A stretch of 64,000 bases of DNA from SG8-40 sp963792855 (GCA_963792855.1 CAWBXZ010000006.1:372001-436000), one strand, 5' to 3'; shown: positions 14,957-23,446, numbered from the stretch's first letter. Notes: generated by a model from the sequence alone, not told the origin. Program-made: numbers and translations.

Positions 14957-15951
14957 CTATTGATCCCGGAACTTGTTGGCCGCTCGGATGAATTCGGAGT
15001 TCGGCCACTGCTTTCTGTCAGCAGGAAGAAGGATTTCCCTTCCAAGATGCGCTTCGAAGTTCTGCAGCCCGCCTCCGAGGCCCAGACGAATCAGTTCATC
15101 CTTCCTCTTTGCGTTGATCAGCATCTTGCGATCTTCAGTGAGGTAAACGAGGCCACGGTTGTACGCTCGGTGAAAGGTTGGAGAGAGGCAGAGACCATTT
15201 CGAACGTCGTCCGTACTCCCCTCGGCTCCGACTGGCAATATGTGTGCAGCGTCAATTAGCCGAAGCTGTAAGCCGGTGACGCAGCACTTGCGGTCGTAGG
15301 CGACCATCACTTTCCGCCGAAAGTCGCTATCACGCGCGAGGCGCGACACCTTTGTTACAACTCGTCTTCGTTCAGGTGGAATCTCCGAAAGCTCGCTGTC
15401 GGTGACAGCTTCAAATCGACCAACTTTCGAAAGTAGTGCGGAAACGGCCGCGTCTGCACCGCTCTCGTGCAAGCTCTCCGAATTCAGGCAGTAAGCCAGA
15501 ATGTTGTCAGCGCGGAACGCCACTTGCGATTTCGTCATTTCCCTTTCGAGTGAATGCAAAGCCATCGCGGACCGCCTCTCTCAGGGCCGAGATGTTTATC
15601 TGTATGGACGGTGATTGCTTTGAGAACGTCCGGTGCTTTCTGAGATCGAAGCCGGCGAAACATCCCGTGTTTGGTTCGTACCCCAGCAGCAACGTGGGTC
15701 CATCAGGGTTCTCCGCCAGGGGCGGAGTTACAGACGTTAGCTGAATTCGATATTCGTCCTTTGGCCGCGCGGCGCCACCGCCATGAGTTAACGTCCATAT
15801 GTAAATCCAAACGGGAAAGGCCATTTCACCAGCGGTGACATAGAAACGCCGCGGATGGATTTTTGGCTGCGATACCAGACGCGCCGCAGCAGAGGATTCT
15901 GTAAGCGTCCTCGATCGCGCGTATGATTTCTGCCGTCTTTAGTGCTGGCAC
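14957..15951 (-). pseudogene. HNH restriction endonuclease, broken by two frameshifts
   Basis: Read across frames from GTG 15951 this gives about 330 residues. The N-terminal part includes HPRRFYVTAGEMAFPVWIYI and LLLGYEPNTGCFAGFDLRKH. The C-terminal part holds an HNH domain: CCVTG, DAAHILPV, then GLCLSPTFHRAYNRGLV. Extra bases near 15897-15902 and 15523-15526 (both an added A on the coding strand) break the frame; removing them joins the pieces without residue loss. The longest intact piece, 14957-15565 (202 residues), keeps the whole HNH domain. Its place beside the methyltransferase supports a type II restriction role. Specificity is unknown. Confidence 0.75.
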
Positions 15952-16046
15952 CTACTCTCTCCCTCTAATACCCAACGTTCAATAGTCTGCCCAAAAAACC
16001 TATCACATCCACGCAAGTCTGCGGCTTTCACATTTTCATTAAGCAT
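15939..16046 (-). CDS. Possible 35-codon ORF ahead of the endonuclease
   Basis: ATG 16046 opens a frame (MLNENVKAADLRG start) that ends 13 bases inside the endonuclease GTG start. It could be a tiny leader or control peptide, a displaced N-terminus of the endonuclease, or chance. No clear ribosome-binding site was seen. Confidence 0.2.
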   Translation of the reverse strand: MLNENVKAADLRGCDRFFGQTIERWVLEGESRCQH

Positions 16047-16144
16047 CATGACCTTAGCATACGCCGACAGTTCGCTTTAAGGATGATAGGTTGCGCGCAA
16101 ACACGCAAGCCATTGATTCGTTTTTGGGTGAAACCCCGCATATT

Positions 16145-16164
16145 AAAAGGCGTCAAGGCCTTTT
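16145..16164 (-). terminator. Weak terminator-like hairpin after acyP
   Basis: AAAAGGC and GCCTTTT pair around a 6-base loop; on the minus strand a short TTTTAAT tail follows. It sits 38 bases past the acyP stop. Confidence 0.5.
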
Positions 16165-16201
16165 ACGCGTTTGGTCGATTGTAGTGTCGCGTGCTCGCTC
16201 G

Positions 16202-16486
16202 TCAGGCGGTCGGCAGCAGATCGAAGCGCTCGAACTGTCCCTGCGCTTCCTCGATCTGAACGTCCGTCACTTTCGCCTTGTCGGGCCCACGATGCGACCA
16301 TTCGATCATTTTTTCAACCGCGTCCGGCCCGCCTTGAACGATCGCCTCGACGGTACCGTCCGAGCGGTTGCGCACCCAGCCGGTGACGCCGAGTTGCCGG
16401 GCCTGTTGCCGCATCGAGTCGCGGAAGTAGACGCCTTGCACGCGGCCGTGAATGACCAGCCGCTTCGTGATGACCGATTCGCTCAT
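16202..16486 (-). CDS. acyP: Acylphosphatase
   Basis: 94 residues from ATG 16486, the usual length; a TTG five codons earlier (16501) is possible, and neither start has a clear ribosome-binding site. The phosphate-binding loop GRVQGVYFRDSMRQQA with its catalytic Arg and the GWVRNRSDGTVE segment with the catalytic Asn are both intact. Cytosolic enzyme that hydrolyses acyl phosphates. It follows metG by about 30 bp and is probably cotranscribed with it. Confidence 0.93.
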   Translation of the reverse strand: MSESVITKRLVIHGRVQGVYFRDSMRQQARQLGVTGWVRNRSDGTVEAIVQGGPDAVEKMIEWSHRGPDKAKVTDVQIEEAQGQFERFDLLPTA

Positions 16487-16516
16487 CAGGCTGGATGCCA
16501 ACCTGGCTGATCGTGT

Positions 16517-18628
16517 TTACTTGACCTTCATGCCGGGCTCCGCCCCGGAGTCAGGCGACAGCAGGAAAATCCCCGGCCCGTCGCCGCTGGCGGCGAGCAC
16601 CATGCCCTGCGATTCGCCGAAGCGCATCTTGCGCGGCTTGAGGTTGGCGACCATCACGGTCAGTCGGCCTTTCAGCGCTTCGGGATCGTAGGCCGACTTG
16701 ATGCCGGCGAAGACTTGCCGCTTCCCGCTGCCGATGTCGAGCGTGAGTTGCAGCAGTTTGTCGGCGCCTTCGACGTGTTGTGCGTCGACGATTCTTGCAA
16801 TGCGCAGGTCCACCTTGGTGAAGTCGTCGATGGTAATGAACTGTGATTCTTCGGGTTTGGCTTCCTGGGTGTTCTGTTCCACTACGTTCTCCTGACGCTG
16901 CGCGTGGCGCTGGCGCGAATGCGATTGCGGTGTCGGTTCGAGGCTTTCGGTGTTGGCGGCGACGAGGGCGTCGATCTGCTTTTGTTCGACGCGGGTCATC
17001 AGGTGCCGGTACGGGTTGATGCGGTGTCCCTTCGGCAGCAGGCTTGACGCATCCGCCCATGCCAGCGGTTCGATGCCGAGAAACTGTTCGACGTTGCGCG
17101 CGACCATCGGCAGCACCGGTTTCAGGTACAGCGTCAGCAGCCGGAACATGTTGAGCGCATCCGAGCACACCTGTTGCAGCTTTGCCTCCTGCCCCTCTTC
17201 GCGCGCCAGTTCCCACGGCTTGTAGGCATCGACGAAGGCGTTCGCCTTGTCGGCCAGCAGCATGATTTCGCGCAGCGCCTTGCCGAACTCGCGGGCGTCA
17301 TACAGCGCGCCAATGGTGCCGGCCTGCGCCTGGAGTTCGCCGATGACCGGATTGTCTTCCGCCGAGGTGGCGGCGAGGCGGCCATCGAAGCGCTTGAAAA
17401 TGAAACCGGCACAGCGGCTGGCGATGTTGACGTACTTGCCGACCAGGTCGCTGTTCACCCGCGCGATGAAGTCATCGAGGTTGAGGTCGATGTCTTCCAT
17501 CGTCGCGTTGAGTTTGGCGGCGTAGTAGTAGCGCAGCCATTCCGGATTGAGGCCTTGCTTGATGTAGCTCTCGGCGGTGATGAAGGTGCCGCGCGACTTG
17601 GACATCTTTTGCCCGTTCACCGTCAGGAAACCGTGGGCGAAGACTTTGGTCGGCGTGCGGTAGCCGGCGAACTCGAGCATGGCCGGCCAGAACAGCGCGT
17701 GGAAATAGAGGATGTCCTTGCCGATGAAATGGACCAGCTCGGCATCCCCGCCGGGGCGCAGGAAACTGTCCTGGTCGATGTCGTTGCCGGCCGCTTGCAG
17801 TCTGGCGACGTAGTTGGCGAAGCTGCCGATGTAGCCGACCGGCGCATCGAGCCACACATAGAAAAACTTTTTATTGCCGGTGCCGGGAATGTCGAAGCCG
17901 AAGTAGGGCGCATCGCGCGAGATGTCCCAGTCGCTCAGCTTGCTCTCGCCCGGCTCGCCGAGCCACTCCTTCATCTTGTTGGCGGCTTCGGGCTGCAGGC
18001 GCGCGCCGGATTGCGTAAAGGCGCGCAGGAAATCCTCGCAGCGCTTGTCCGACAGGCGGAAGAAATGGTGCTCGGAGGATTTGCGCTCCGGTTTCGCGCC
18101 GGACACCGACGAGTACGGATCGATCAGGTCGGTGGGCGAGTAGGTGGAGCCGCACACCTCGCACGAGTCGCCGTACTGGTCTTTCGAATGGCATTTCGGG
18201 CACTCGCCCTTGATGTAGCGGTCCGGCAGGAACATCTGCTTGACCGGGTCGTAGAACTGTTCGACCGATCGCCGGTCTATCAGGTCCTTGGCATCGAGTT
18301 GCAGGTAGATGTCTTCGCAGAACGCGCGGTTCTCGTCGGAATTGGTCGTGTAGTAGTTGTCGAAGGCGACGTGGAAGCCGGCGAAATCGCGGGTGTGTTC
18401 GCCGTGCACCCGTTCGATGAGCTGGTCCGGGCTGATGCCTTCGGCTTCGGCGCGCAGCATGATCGGGGTGCCGTGCGTGTCGTCGGCGCAGACGTAGTGG
18501 ACTTCATGCCCCCGCATTTTCTGGAAGCGCACCCAGATGTCGGTCTGGATGTACTCGACCAGATGGCCGAGGTGGATGCTGCCGTTGGCATACGGCAGGG
18601 CCGAGGTGACGAGGATTTTGCGCGGCAT
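16517..18628 (-). CDS. metG: Methionyl-tRNA synthetase
   Basis: 703 residues, full length. It charges tRNA-Met in the cytosol. The class I signatures are HLGH at residues 19-22 and KMSKS at 341-345. A four-cysteine zinc knuckle (CPKC then CEVC) lies in the connective peptide. After a Gln/His-rich linker the C-terminus has the tRNA-binding domain of the EMAP/Trbp111 type (DLRIARIVDAQHVEGADKLL), which provides dimerisation in the long form of the enzyme. The ATG start (MPRKILVTSALPYANG) is at the expected position. Confidence 0.98.
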   Translation of the reverse strand: MPRKILVTSALPYANGSIHLGHLVEYIQTDIWVRFQKMRGHEVHYVCADDTHGTPIMLRAEAEGISPDQLIERVHGEHTRDFAGFHVAFDNYYTTNSDENRAFCEDIYLQLDAKDLIDRRSVEQFYDPVKQMFLPDRYIKGECPKCHSKDQYGDSCEVCGSTYSPTDLIDPYSSVSGAKPERKSSEHHFFRLSDKRCEDFLRAFTQSGARLQPEAANKMKEWLGEPGESKLSDWDISRDAPYFGFDIPGTGNKKFFYVWLDAPVGYIGSFANYVARLQAAGNDIDQDSFLRPGGDAELVHFIGKDILYFHALFWPAMLEFAGYRTPTKVFAHGFLTVNGQKMSKSRGTFITAESYIKQGLNPEWLRYYYAAKLNATMEDIDLNLDDFIARVNSDLVGKYVNIASRCAGFIFKRFDGRLAATSAEDNPVIGELQAQAGTIGALYDAREFGKALREIMLLADKANAFVDAYKPWELAREEGQEAKLQQVCSDALNMFRLLTLYLKPVLPMVARNVEQFLGIEPLAWADASSLLPKGHRINPYRHLMTRVEQKQIDALVAANTESLEPTPQSHSRQRHAQRQENVVEQNTQEAKPEESQFITIDDFTKVDLRIARIVDAQHVEGADKLLQLTLDIGSGKRQVFAGIKSAYDPEALKGRLTVMVANLKPRKMRFGESQGMVLAASGDGPGIFLLSPDSGAEPGMKVK

Positions 18629-18855
18629 CGGGAAGCGGCGTAGTGGCGCCCAAATAAATAGGTGTGATGAAAAGGCGCAATTCTAACAGTCTGTTGCAGC
18701 GGTGAACGGCGGATCAGGGCGCACGGCGGCTTGTTCTGCGCGGATATCGGCAGGCGCGACAGGCCATCATCCGTGTTGCGCACAGGGTTTTCGCGGCATG
18801 TCGGGCGGCCGGGCTTTTCGTTAGAATTGGCGGCCATCAGAAAGGGAAGGTCAAC

Positions 18856-19944
18856 GTGGCACAGACTGAAGAGAGCATTCGCGAGGCGCTGGCGCAGCTC
18901 GTCGATCCGGCGACCGGGCGCGATTACGTCGCGAGCGGCGAAGTCAAGGCGGTGAATCTGGAAGGCGGCAAGGTTTCCGTCGCGATCGAACTCGGCTATC
19001 CGGGCAAGAGCGTGGCCGAGGACATCAAGCAATCGATCACGGACAAGCTTCGCCAACTGCCCGGCGTCGACAAGGTCGCGGTGTCGGTGTCGACGAACAT
19101 CGTGGCCCACGCCGCGCAGGCCGGGCTGAAGCTGTTGCCCGGCATCAAGAACGTGATCGCGGTGGCATCCGGCAAGGGCGGCGTCGGCAAGTCGACGACG
19201 ACCGCAAACCTGGCGCTGGCGCTGGCGGCGGAAGGCGCGCGCGTCGGCATTCTGGACGCCGACATCTATGGCCCGTCGCAGCAGATGATGATGGGCCTGA
19301 GCGGACGCCCCGAGTCGATCGACGGCAAGACCATCGAGCCGATGCAGGCGCACGGCGTGCAGACGATGTCGATCGGGGTGCTGATCGACATGGACCAGCC
19401 GATGGTCTGGCGCGGCCCGATGGTGACGCAGGCGCTGGAACAACTCCTTCGTGATACGCAGTGGAAGGACCTCGATTACCTGATCGTGGACCTGCCGCCG
19501 GGCACCGGCGACATCCAGCTCACGCTGTCGCAGAAAGTCCCGCTGACGGGCGCCGTGATCGTGACCACGCCGCAGGACATCGCGCTGATCGATGCGCGCA
19601 AGGCGCTGAAGATGTTCGAGAAGGTCAACGTCCCCGTGCTCGGCATCGTCGAGAACATGAGCATCCACGTGTGCTCGAAATGCGGTCACGAGGAACACAT
19701 ATTCGGCGAAGGCGGCGCGCAGCGCATGAGCGGCGACTACGGCGTCGATGTGCTCGGGTCATTGCCGCTGGATATTCGCATCCGCGAGCAGGCCGATTCC
19801 GGCCGGCCCACCCTGGTGTCGGACCCGGACGGCAGCGCGAGCCGGATCTACAAGGAAGTCGCACGCAAGGCGGCGGCGAAAATCGCCATGCGCAAGCGTG
19901 ACTACGGCGGCGCGTTCCCGAAGATCGTGGTCCAGAACACCTGA
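18856..19944 (+). CDS. apbC: Mrp/ApbC-family iron-sulfur cluster carrier ATPase
   Basis: 362 residues from GTG 18856, with an AGGGAAGG site five bases before. The N-terminal MIP18-like domain (EALAQLVDPATGRDYV) is followed by a deviant Walker A GKGGVGKS at residues 106-113 and the DIYGPSQ and DLPPGTGD motifs. C273 and C276 (CSKC) are the pair that bridges an Fe-S cluster between two subunits in this family. It loads Fe-S clusters onto apoproteins in the cytosol. Divergent from metG, a common arrangement in proteobacteria. Confidence 0.95.
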   Translation: MAQTEESIREALAQLVDPATGRDYVASGEVKAVNLEGGKVSVAIELGYPGKSVAEDIKQSITDKLRQLPGVDKVAVSVSTNIVAHAAQAGLKLLPGIKNVIAVASGKGGVGKSTTTANLALALAAEGARVGILDADIYGPSQQMMMGLSGRPESIDGKTIEPMQAHGVQTMSIGVLIDMDQPMVWRGPMVTQALEQLLRDTQWKDLDYLIVDLPPGTGDIQLTLSQKVPLTGAVIVTTPQDIALIDARKALKMFEKVNVPVLGIVENMSIHVCSKCGHEEHIFGEGGAQRMSGDYGVDVLGSLPLDIRIREQADSGRPTLVSDPDGSASRIYKEVARKAAAKIAMRKRDYGGAFPKIVVQNT

Positions 19945-20059
19945 GCACGGAAGCCGGCGAAGTGGCAGGTTGGCGAGACGCGCTTGCCGCGGATCATTTC
20001 CGCAGCGGACACTCCATAACCCGCTGAACCCCAGTCAGTCCATAGATCGAGGAACGAAC

Positions 20060-20632
20060 ATGACAGTCAAGTCGGACCGGTGGATACGCCGGATGGTGCA
20101 GGAGCAGCGCATGATCGAGCCGTTCGAGCCGCAACAGGTCAAGAGCGTCAAGGGCGAGAAGATCGTGTCGTTCGGCACGTCCAGCTACGGCTACGACATC
20201 CGCTGTTCGGACGAATTCAAGATCTTCACCAACATCAACTCGACCATCGTCGATCCGAAGCGGTTCGACTCCGCGTCGTTCGTGGATTTCAAGGGCGATG
20301 TGTGCATCATCCCGCCGAACTCCTTCGCGCTGGCGCGCACGGTCGAGTACTTCCGCATCCCGCGGGACGTCCTGACCATCTGCCTGGGCAAGTCGACCTA
20401 TGCCCGCTGCGGGATCATCGTCAACGTGACGCCGTTCGAGCCCGAATGGGAGGGTTACGTGACGCTGGAGTTTTCCAACACCACGCCGCTGCCCGCGAAG
20501 ATCTACGCCAACGAAGGCGTCGCCCAGGTCGTGTTCTTCCAGTGCGCCCCCGACGATGTGTGCGAAACGTCGTACCGCGACCGCGGCGGCAAATACCAGG
20601 GGCAGGAGGGCGTCACCCTGCCGCGGATCTGA
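20060..20632 (+). CDS. dcd: dCTP deaminase
   Basis: 190 residues from ATG 20060 with GAGGA six bases upstream; the open frame extends further back but those codons overlap apbC. It deaminates dCTP to dUTP, feeding dTMP synthesis. The trimeric dUTPase-like fold is recognisable from SSYGYDIRC, CLGKSTYARCGI with its catalytic region, VNVTPFEPEWEG and the C-terminal GGKYQGQEGVTLPRI that closes over the nucleotide. It lies about 115 bp after apbC. Confidence 0.97.
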   Translation: MTVKSDRWIRRMVQEQRMIEPFEPQQVKSVKGEKIVSFGTSSYGYDIRCSDEFKIFTNINSTIVDPKRFDSASFVDFKGDVCIIPPNSFALARTVEYFRIPRDVLTICLGKSTYARCGIIVNVTPFEPEWEGYVTLEFSNTTPLPAKIYANEGVAQVVFFQCAPDDVCETSYRDRGGKYQGQEGVTLPRI

Positions 20633-20669
20633 GTCCGGGAGCGCGCCCGTATTTTTTTCCCGGACGGGC

Positions 20670-20697
20670 TTGATTCCTGCTCAGGGGGGCCTATAAT
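20670..20697 (+). promoter_or_regulatory. Sigma-70-type promoter of the decarboxylase transcript
   Basis: TTGATT (20670-20675), 16-base spacer, then a perfect TATAAT (20692-20697). It predicts a leader of about 160 bases before the decarboxylase start. Confidence 0.75.
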
Positions 20698-20776
20698 GCG
20701 CCGTTCATTTTTTCGGGATTTTCCCTTTCCGGTCTGTAAGTTACAGCCGGTTCTCTCAGAGGGTAAGGGGGTCATC

Positions 20777-20824
20777 ATGACAAGACAGATATTAGGTTCC
20801 GCAAGCAAACGCACTGCCGCTTGA
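20777..20824 (+). CDS. 15-codon upstream ORF, putative leader peptide
   Basis: ATG 20777 encodes MTRQILGSASKRTAA and ends at TGA 20822-20824, 40 bases before the decarboxylase ATG. A TAAGGGGG purine-rich site lies about eight bases before it. Its last codons form the left arm of the stem at 20801-20847. I infer a translated leader whose ribosome position controls the decarboxylase, by analogy with leader peptides of ornithine decarboxylase genes in enterobacteria. The sequence itself is not one I know. Confidence 0.5.
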   Translation: MTRQILGSASKRTAA

Positions 20825-20847
20825 AAGACCTTTTTACGTTTGTTTGC
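20801..20847 (+). promoter_or_regulatory. Leader RNA stem before the decarboxylase ribosome-binding site
   Basis: GCAAGCAAACG (20801-20811) pairs with CGTTTGTTTGC (20837-20847) over 11 bp with one G-U wobble. The right arm ends three bases before the GGAGG site, and the left arm lies inside the upstream ORF, so translation of the ORF would open the stem. Confidence 0.55.
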
Positions 20848-20864
20848 CCGGAGGAAATAATCCG

Positions 20865-22037
20865 ATGACCATGCAGTCCGCGCTCAGCGCACAACCCGAA
20901 GTCGATCAGTACTTCGATACCCATCCCGAACAGCGGATCGACTTCGCGCACGTTCAGCGTGCCCTGCAGGACGGCTATACCCGGCCCTTCCTGCTGATCG
21001 ATCCTGAAATCATCCGCGAAAAATACCGCCGCTTCCGCGCCGCGATGCCGCGCGTGCACATGCACTATGCCGTCAAGGCCAACCCCGATCCGAAGGTACT
21101 CGAGGTTCTGGCGAAAGAGGGTTCCGACTTCGAGATCGCCTCGACAGCCGAGCTTGATCTGCTCATCTCGCTGGGGGTGGAACCGTCACGGGTGCAGTAC
21201 AGCAACCCTGTGAAAGCGCGTAAATATATTGAGTACGCCGCGAGCAAGGGCCTTGTCTGGTTTTCTTTCGACAGCGTCGAGGAACTGCGCAAGATTCATT
21301 CGATCGTGCCGCATGCCAAGCTTTATTTGCGCATCGACACGCCGAATATCGGCAGTGACTGGCCGCTTTCCGGGAAGTTCGGCGCCAAGCTGCGGGAAGT
21401 GGACGGGATTATCGACGAGGCTGCCGCGCTCGGCGCGGACGTTTGCGGCGTGACCTTTCACGTGGGTTCGCAGTGCCGCAATGCCGAGAACTGGCGTGTT
21501 GCCATCGACAACGCGAAGCGGATCTTCTGCAACATGCGGCTCAAGGGCCTGGTGCCGAAACTGCTCAACATCGGTGGCGGCTTTCCGGTGCGCCTGACCA
21601 AACCCATTCCTTCGGTGGAAGTCATTGGCGAAGTCGTCAACGAGTCGATCGCCGACCTCGGTGACGACATCCGCATCGTTGCCGAGCCGGGGCGCTATCT
21701 GGTGTCGGATTCGGCCTGTTTCGTTTGCCGTGTGATCGGCAGCACGCGACGCGGCGACGATCGCTGGTTGTACCTGGACGCCGGCATGTTCGGTGGTTTC
21801 CTCGAAAGCACCCAGGGCTTGCAGCTCGAGCTGGAGACGGATCGCAAGGGGCCGATGGTGCCCTGGCATGTCGCCGGTCCGACCTGTGATTCGGTGGACG
21901 TGCTGATGAGAGATCAGATGTTGCCTGAAGATCTGCGCGACGACGATTTCATCTACGTATCGAATGCGGGCGCATATACGACGGCGTACGCGAGTACGTT
22001 CAACGGTTTCCCGTTGCCGGACGTGCGCTTCGTATAG
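20865..22037 (+). CDS. Ornithine/lysine decarboxylase, alanine-racemase fold (eukaryotic type)
   Basis: 390 residues from ATG 20865 with GGAGGA nine bases upstream. The PLP lysine is K71 in HYAVKANPDP. Other fold-III landmarks are HVGSQC, the phosphate loop GGGFP, EPGRYLV and the active-site cysteine C341 in GPTCDSVDV, with NAGAYTTAYASTFNGF near the end. The family makes putrescine (or cadaverine) from ornithine (or lysine). Substrate choice cannot be settled from sequence, so no symbol is given. A leader ORF and stem precede it and a strong terminator follows. Confidence 0.92.
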   Translation: MTMQSALSAQPEVDQYFDTHPEQRIDFAHVQRALQDGYTRPFLLIDPEIIREKYRRFRAAMPRVHMHYAVKANPDPKVLEVLAKEGSDFEIASTAELDLLISLGVEPSRVQYSNPVKARKYIEYAASKGLVWFSFDSVEELRKIHSIVPHAKLYLRIDTPNIGSDWPLSGKFGAKLREVDGIIDEAAALGADVCGVTFHVGSQCRNAENWRVAIDNAKRIFCNMRLKGLVPKLLNIGGGFPVRLTKPIPSVEVIGEVVNESIADLGDDIRIVAEPGRYLVSDSACFVCRVIGSTRRGDDRWLYLDAGMFGGFLESTQGLQLELETDRKGPMVPWHVAGPTCDSVDVLMRDQMLPEDLRDDDFIYVSNAGAYTTAYASTFNGFPLPDVRFV

Positions 22038-22059
22038 TCGTCACAACCGTCTGGATGTC

Positions 22060-22091
22060 AAAAGGGGGGAGACATTGTCTCCCCCCTTTTT
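22060..22091. terminator. Strong bidirectional terminator between the decarboxylase and folA
   Basis: A 14-bp stem (AAAAGGGGGGAGAC with GTCTCCCCCCTTTT) and 3-base loop, followed by T on the plus strand; on the minus strand the A tract supplies T residues. It ends both converging transcripts. Confidence 0.95.
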
Positions 22092-22127
22092 CTTTGTCCT
22101 GCGCATTTGGCCGCGTGGCCGGTGCGC

Positions 22128-22655
22128 TTACTTCGCGGTCCTGCGATCCAGCGTGACGAAGCGGTACTCGAATCCGTTTCCGGTTTCCTGGCCGGGCTGC
22201 TGTCCCGATTCCTGCCATTGCGCAGGATCGATTTCCGGGAACAGCACGTCGCCGTCGAAATCGGCGTCTATCTGCGTCAACTCGATCCGGTCGGCGATCG
22301 GCAGCGCCGCCTGATAAATCTGCTGGCCGCCGATGACGAACACCTTGTCCGCGGTGGCGGTCATCTCCAGCGCAGCGGCCAGCGACGTGACCGTCTCCAC
22401 ACCTTCGATTGCGAGATCCGGCTGGCGGCTGATGACGATATTGCGTCTTCCCGGCAAAGCGCGGCCGATGGAGTCGTAGGTCTTGCGCCCCATGATGATG
22501 GGGTGGCCCATGGTGAGACTGCGAAACCGTTTCAGGTCTTCGGGCAGCCGCCACGGCAGTGCGCCGTCCTTGCCGATGACGCGGTTACGCGCCATGGCGA
22601 CGATCAGAACGACTTTCGGTTTGCTGTTTCCGGCCGAACCGGGCCCGGCGGTCAC
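22128..22655 (-). CDS. folA: Dihydrofolate reductase
   Basis: 175 residues from GTG 22655, whose first bases overlap the thyA stop (GTGA), so the two are translationally coupled. It reduces dihydrofolate to tetrahydrofolate with NADPH. Substrate- and cofactor-binding motifs are intact: VAMARNRVIG, LPWRLPEDLKRFR with the catalytic acid, GRKTYDSIGRALPGR and VIGGQQIY. The N-terminus is about ten residues longer than usual, so an internal start is possible, but none has a better ribosome-binding site. It regenerates the folate spent by ThyA. Confidence 0.97.
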   Translation of the reverse strand: MTAGPGSAGNSKPKVVLIVAMARNRVIGKDGALPWRLPEDLKRFRSLTMGHPIIMGRKTYDSIGRALPGRRNIVISRQPDLAIEGVETVTSLAAALEMTATADKVFVIGGQQIYQAALPIADRIELTQIDADFDGDVLFPEIDPAQWQESGQQPGQETGNGFEYRFVTLDRRTAK

Positions 22656-23446
22656 ACCGCCACCGGCGCCTTGATCGCGGGGTGGGCCTCGTAGCCGACG
22701 AGGTTGAAGTCGTCGTACTGGAAATCGAACAGGCTGTTCACGTCGGGGTTGATGACCATGCGCGGCAGCATCTTCGGTTCTCGGGACAGTTGCTCACGCG
22801 CCTGGTCCAGGTGATTGAGGTAGAGGTGGCAATCGCCGAAGGTGTGGACGAAATCGCCCGGCTTGAGCCCGCATACCTGGGCAACCATCATGGTGAGCAG
22901 CGCGTAGGAGGCGATGTTGAAGGGCACGCCGAGGAAGAAGTCGGCGCTGCGCTGATACAACTGGCAGGAGAGCTTGCCGTCGGCGACGTAAAACTGGAAA
23001 AAGGCGTGACAGGGCGCGAGCGCCATGCGGTCGATGTCCGCGACGTTCCAGGCCGAAACGATCAGGCGCCGCGAATCGGGATTACGGCGGATGTCTTCCA
23101 GCACCTTGCTGATCTGGTCGATGTGCCGGCCGTCCGCTGCCGGCCATGAACGCCACTGGTAGCCGTAGACCGGGCCGAGTTCGCCCTGTTCGTCCGCCCA
23201 CTCGTCCCAGATGGTGACGCCGTGTTCCTTCAGGTAGGCGATGTTGGTTTCGCCCTTGAGAAACCACAACAGTTCGTGAATGATCGACTTGAGGTGGACT
23301 TTCTTGGTGGTAAGCAGGGGAAAGCCTTGCTGCAGGTCGAATCGAAGCTGTGCGCCGAATACGCTGAGCGTTCCCGTGCCGGTACGGTCGTCCTTGTTGG
23401 TTCCCTCGTCGAGGATGTGCTGCATCAGATCCAGATATTGGCGCAT
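22652..23446 (-). CDS. thyA: Thymidylate synthase
   Basis: 264 residues, the usual length for the ThyA class. It methylates dUMP to dTMP using methylene-tetrahydrofolate. The catalytic cysteine is C146 in APCHAFFQFYV. Other conserved blocks are DDRTGTGTLSVFG, LLWFLKGETN, the RSADFFLGVPFNIASYALL dUMP-binding region and GDCHLYLNH. It overlaps folA by 4 bp, giving a compact dTMP unit; dcd, which feeds dUTP to this route, lies about 2 kb away. Confidence 0.98.
   Translation of the reverse strand: MRQYLDLMQHILDEGTNKDDRTGTGTLSVFGAQLRFDLQQGFPLLTTKKVHLKSIIHELLWFLKGETNIAYLKEHGVTIWDEWADEQGELGPVYGYQWRSWPAADGRHIDQISKVLEDIRRNPDSRRLIVSAWNVADIDRMALAPCHAFFQFYVADGKLSCQLYQRSADFFLGVPFNIASYALLTMMVAQVCGLKPGDFVHTFGDCHLYLNHLDQAREQLSREPKMLPRMVINPDVNSLFDFQYDDFNLVGYEAHPAIKAPVAV

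Noticed and set aside
17174..18643. 489-codon open frame antisense to metG
   Set aside because: Mirror of a highly conserved gene in GC-rich sequence. It has no domain or start signal.
18678..18829. 10-bp inverted repeat CAATTCTAAC / GTTAGAATTG in the metG-apbC gap as an operator
   Set aside because: Each half contains TAGAAT near a gene start, so twin -10 boxes of divergent promoters explain it. The 130-bp separation makes a single operator unlikely.
20644..20669. GCCCGT/ACGGGC hairpin after dcd as terminator
   Set aside because: The stem is only 6 bp, the 14-base loop contains the T tract and no T run follows; it also overlaps the promoter region of the next gene.
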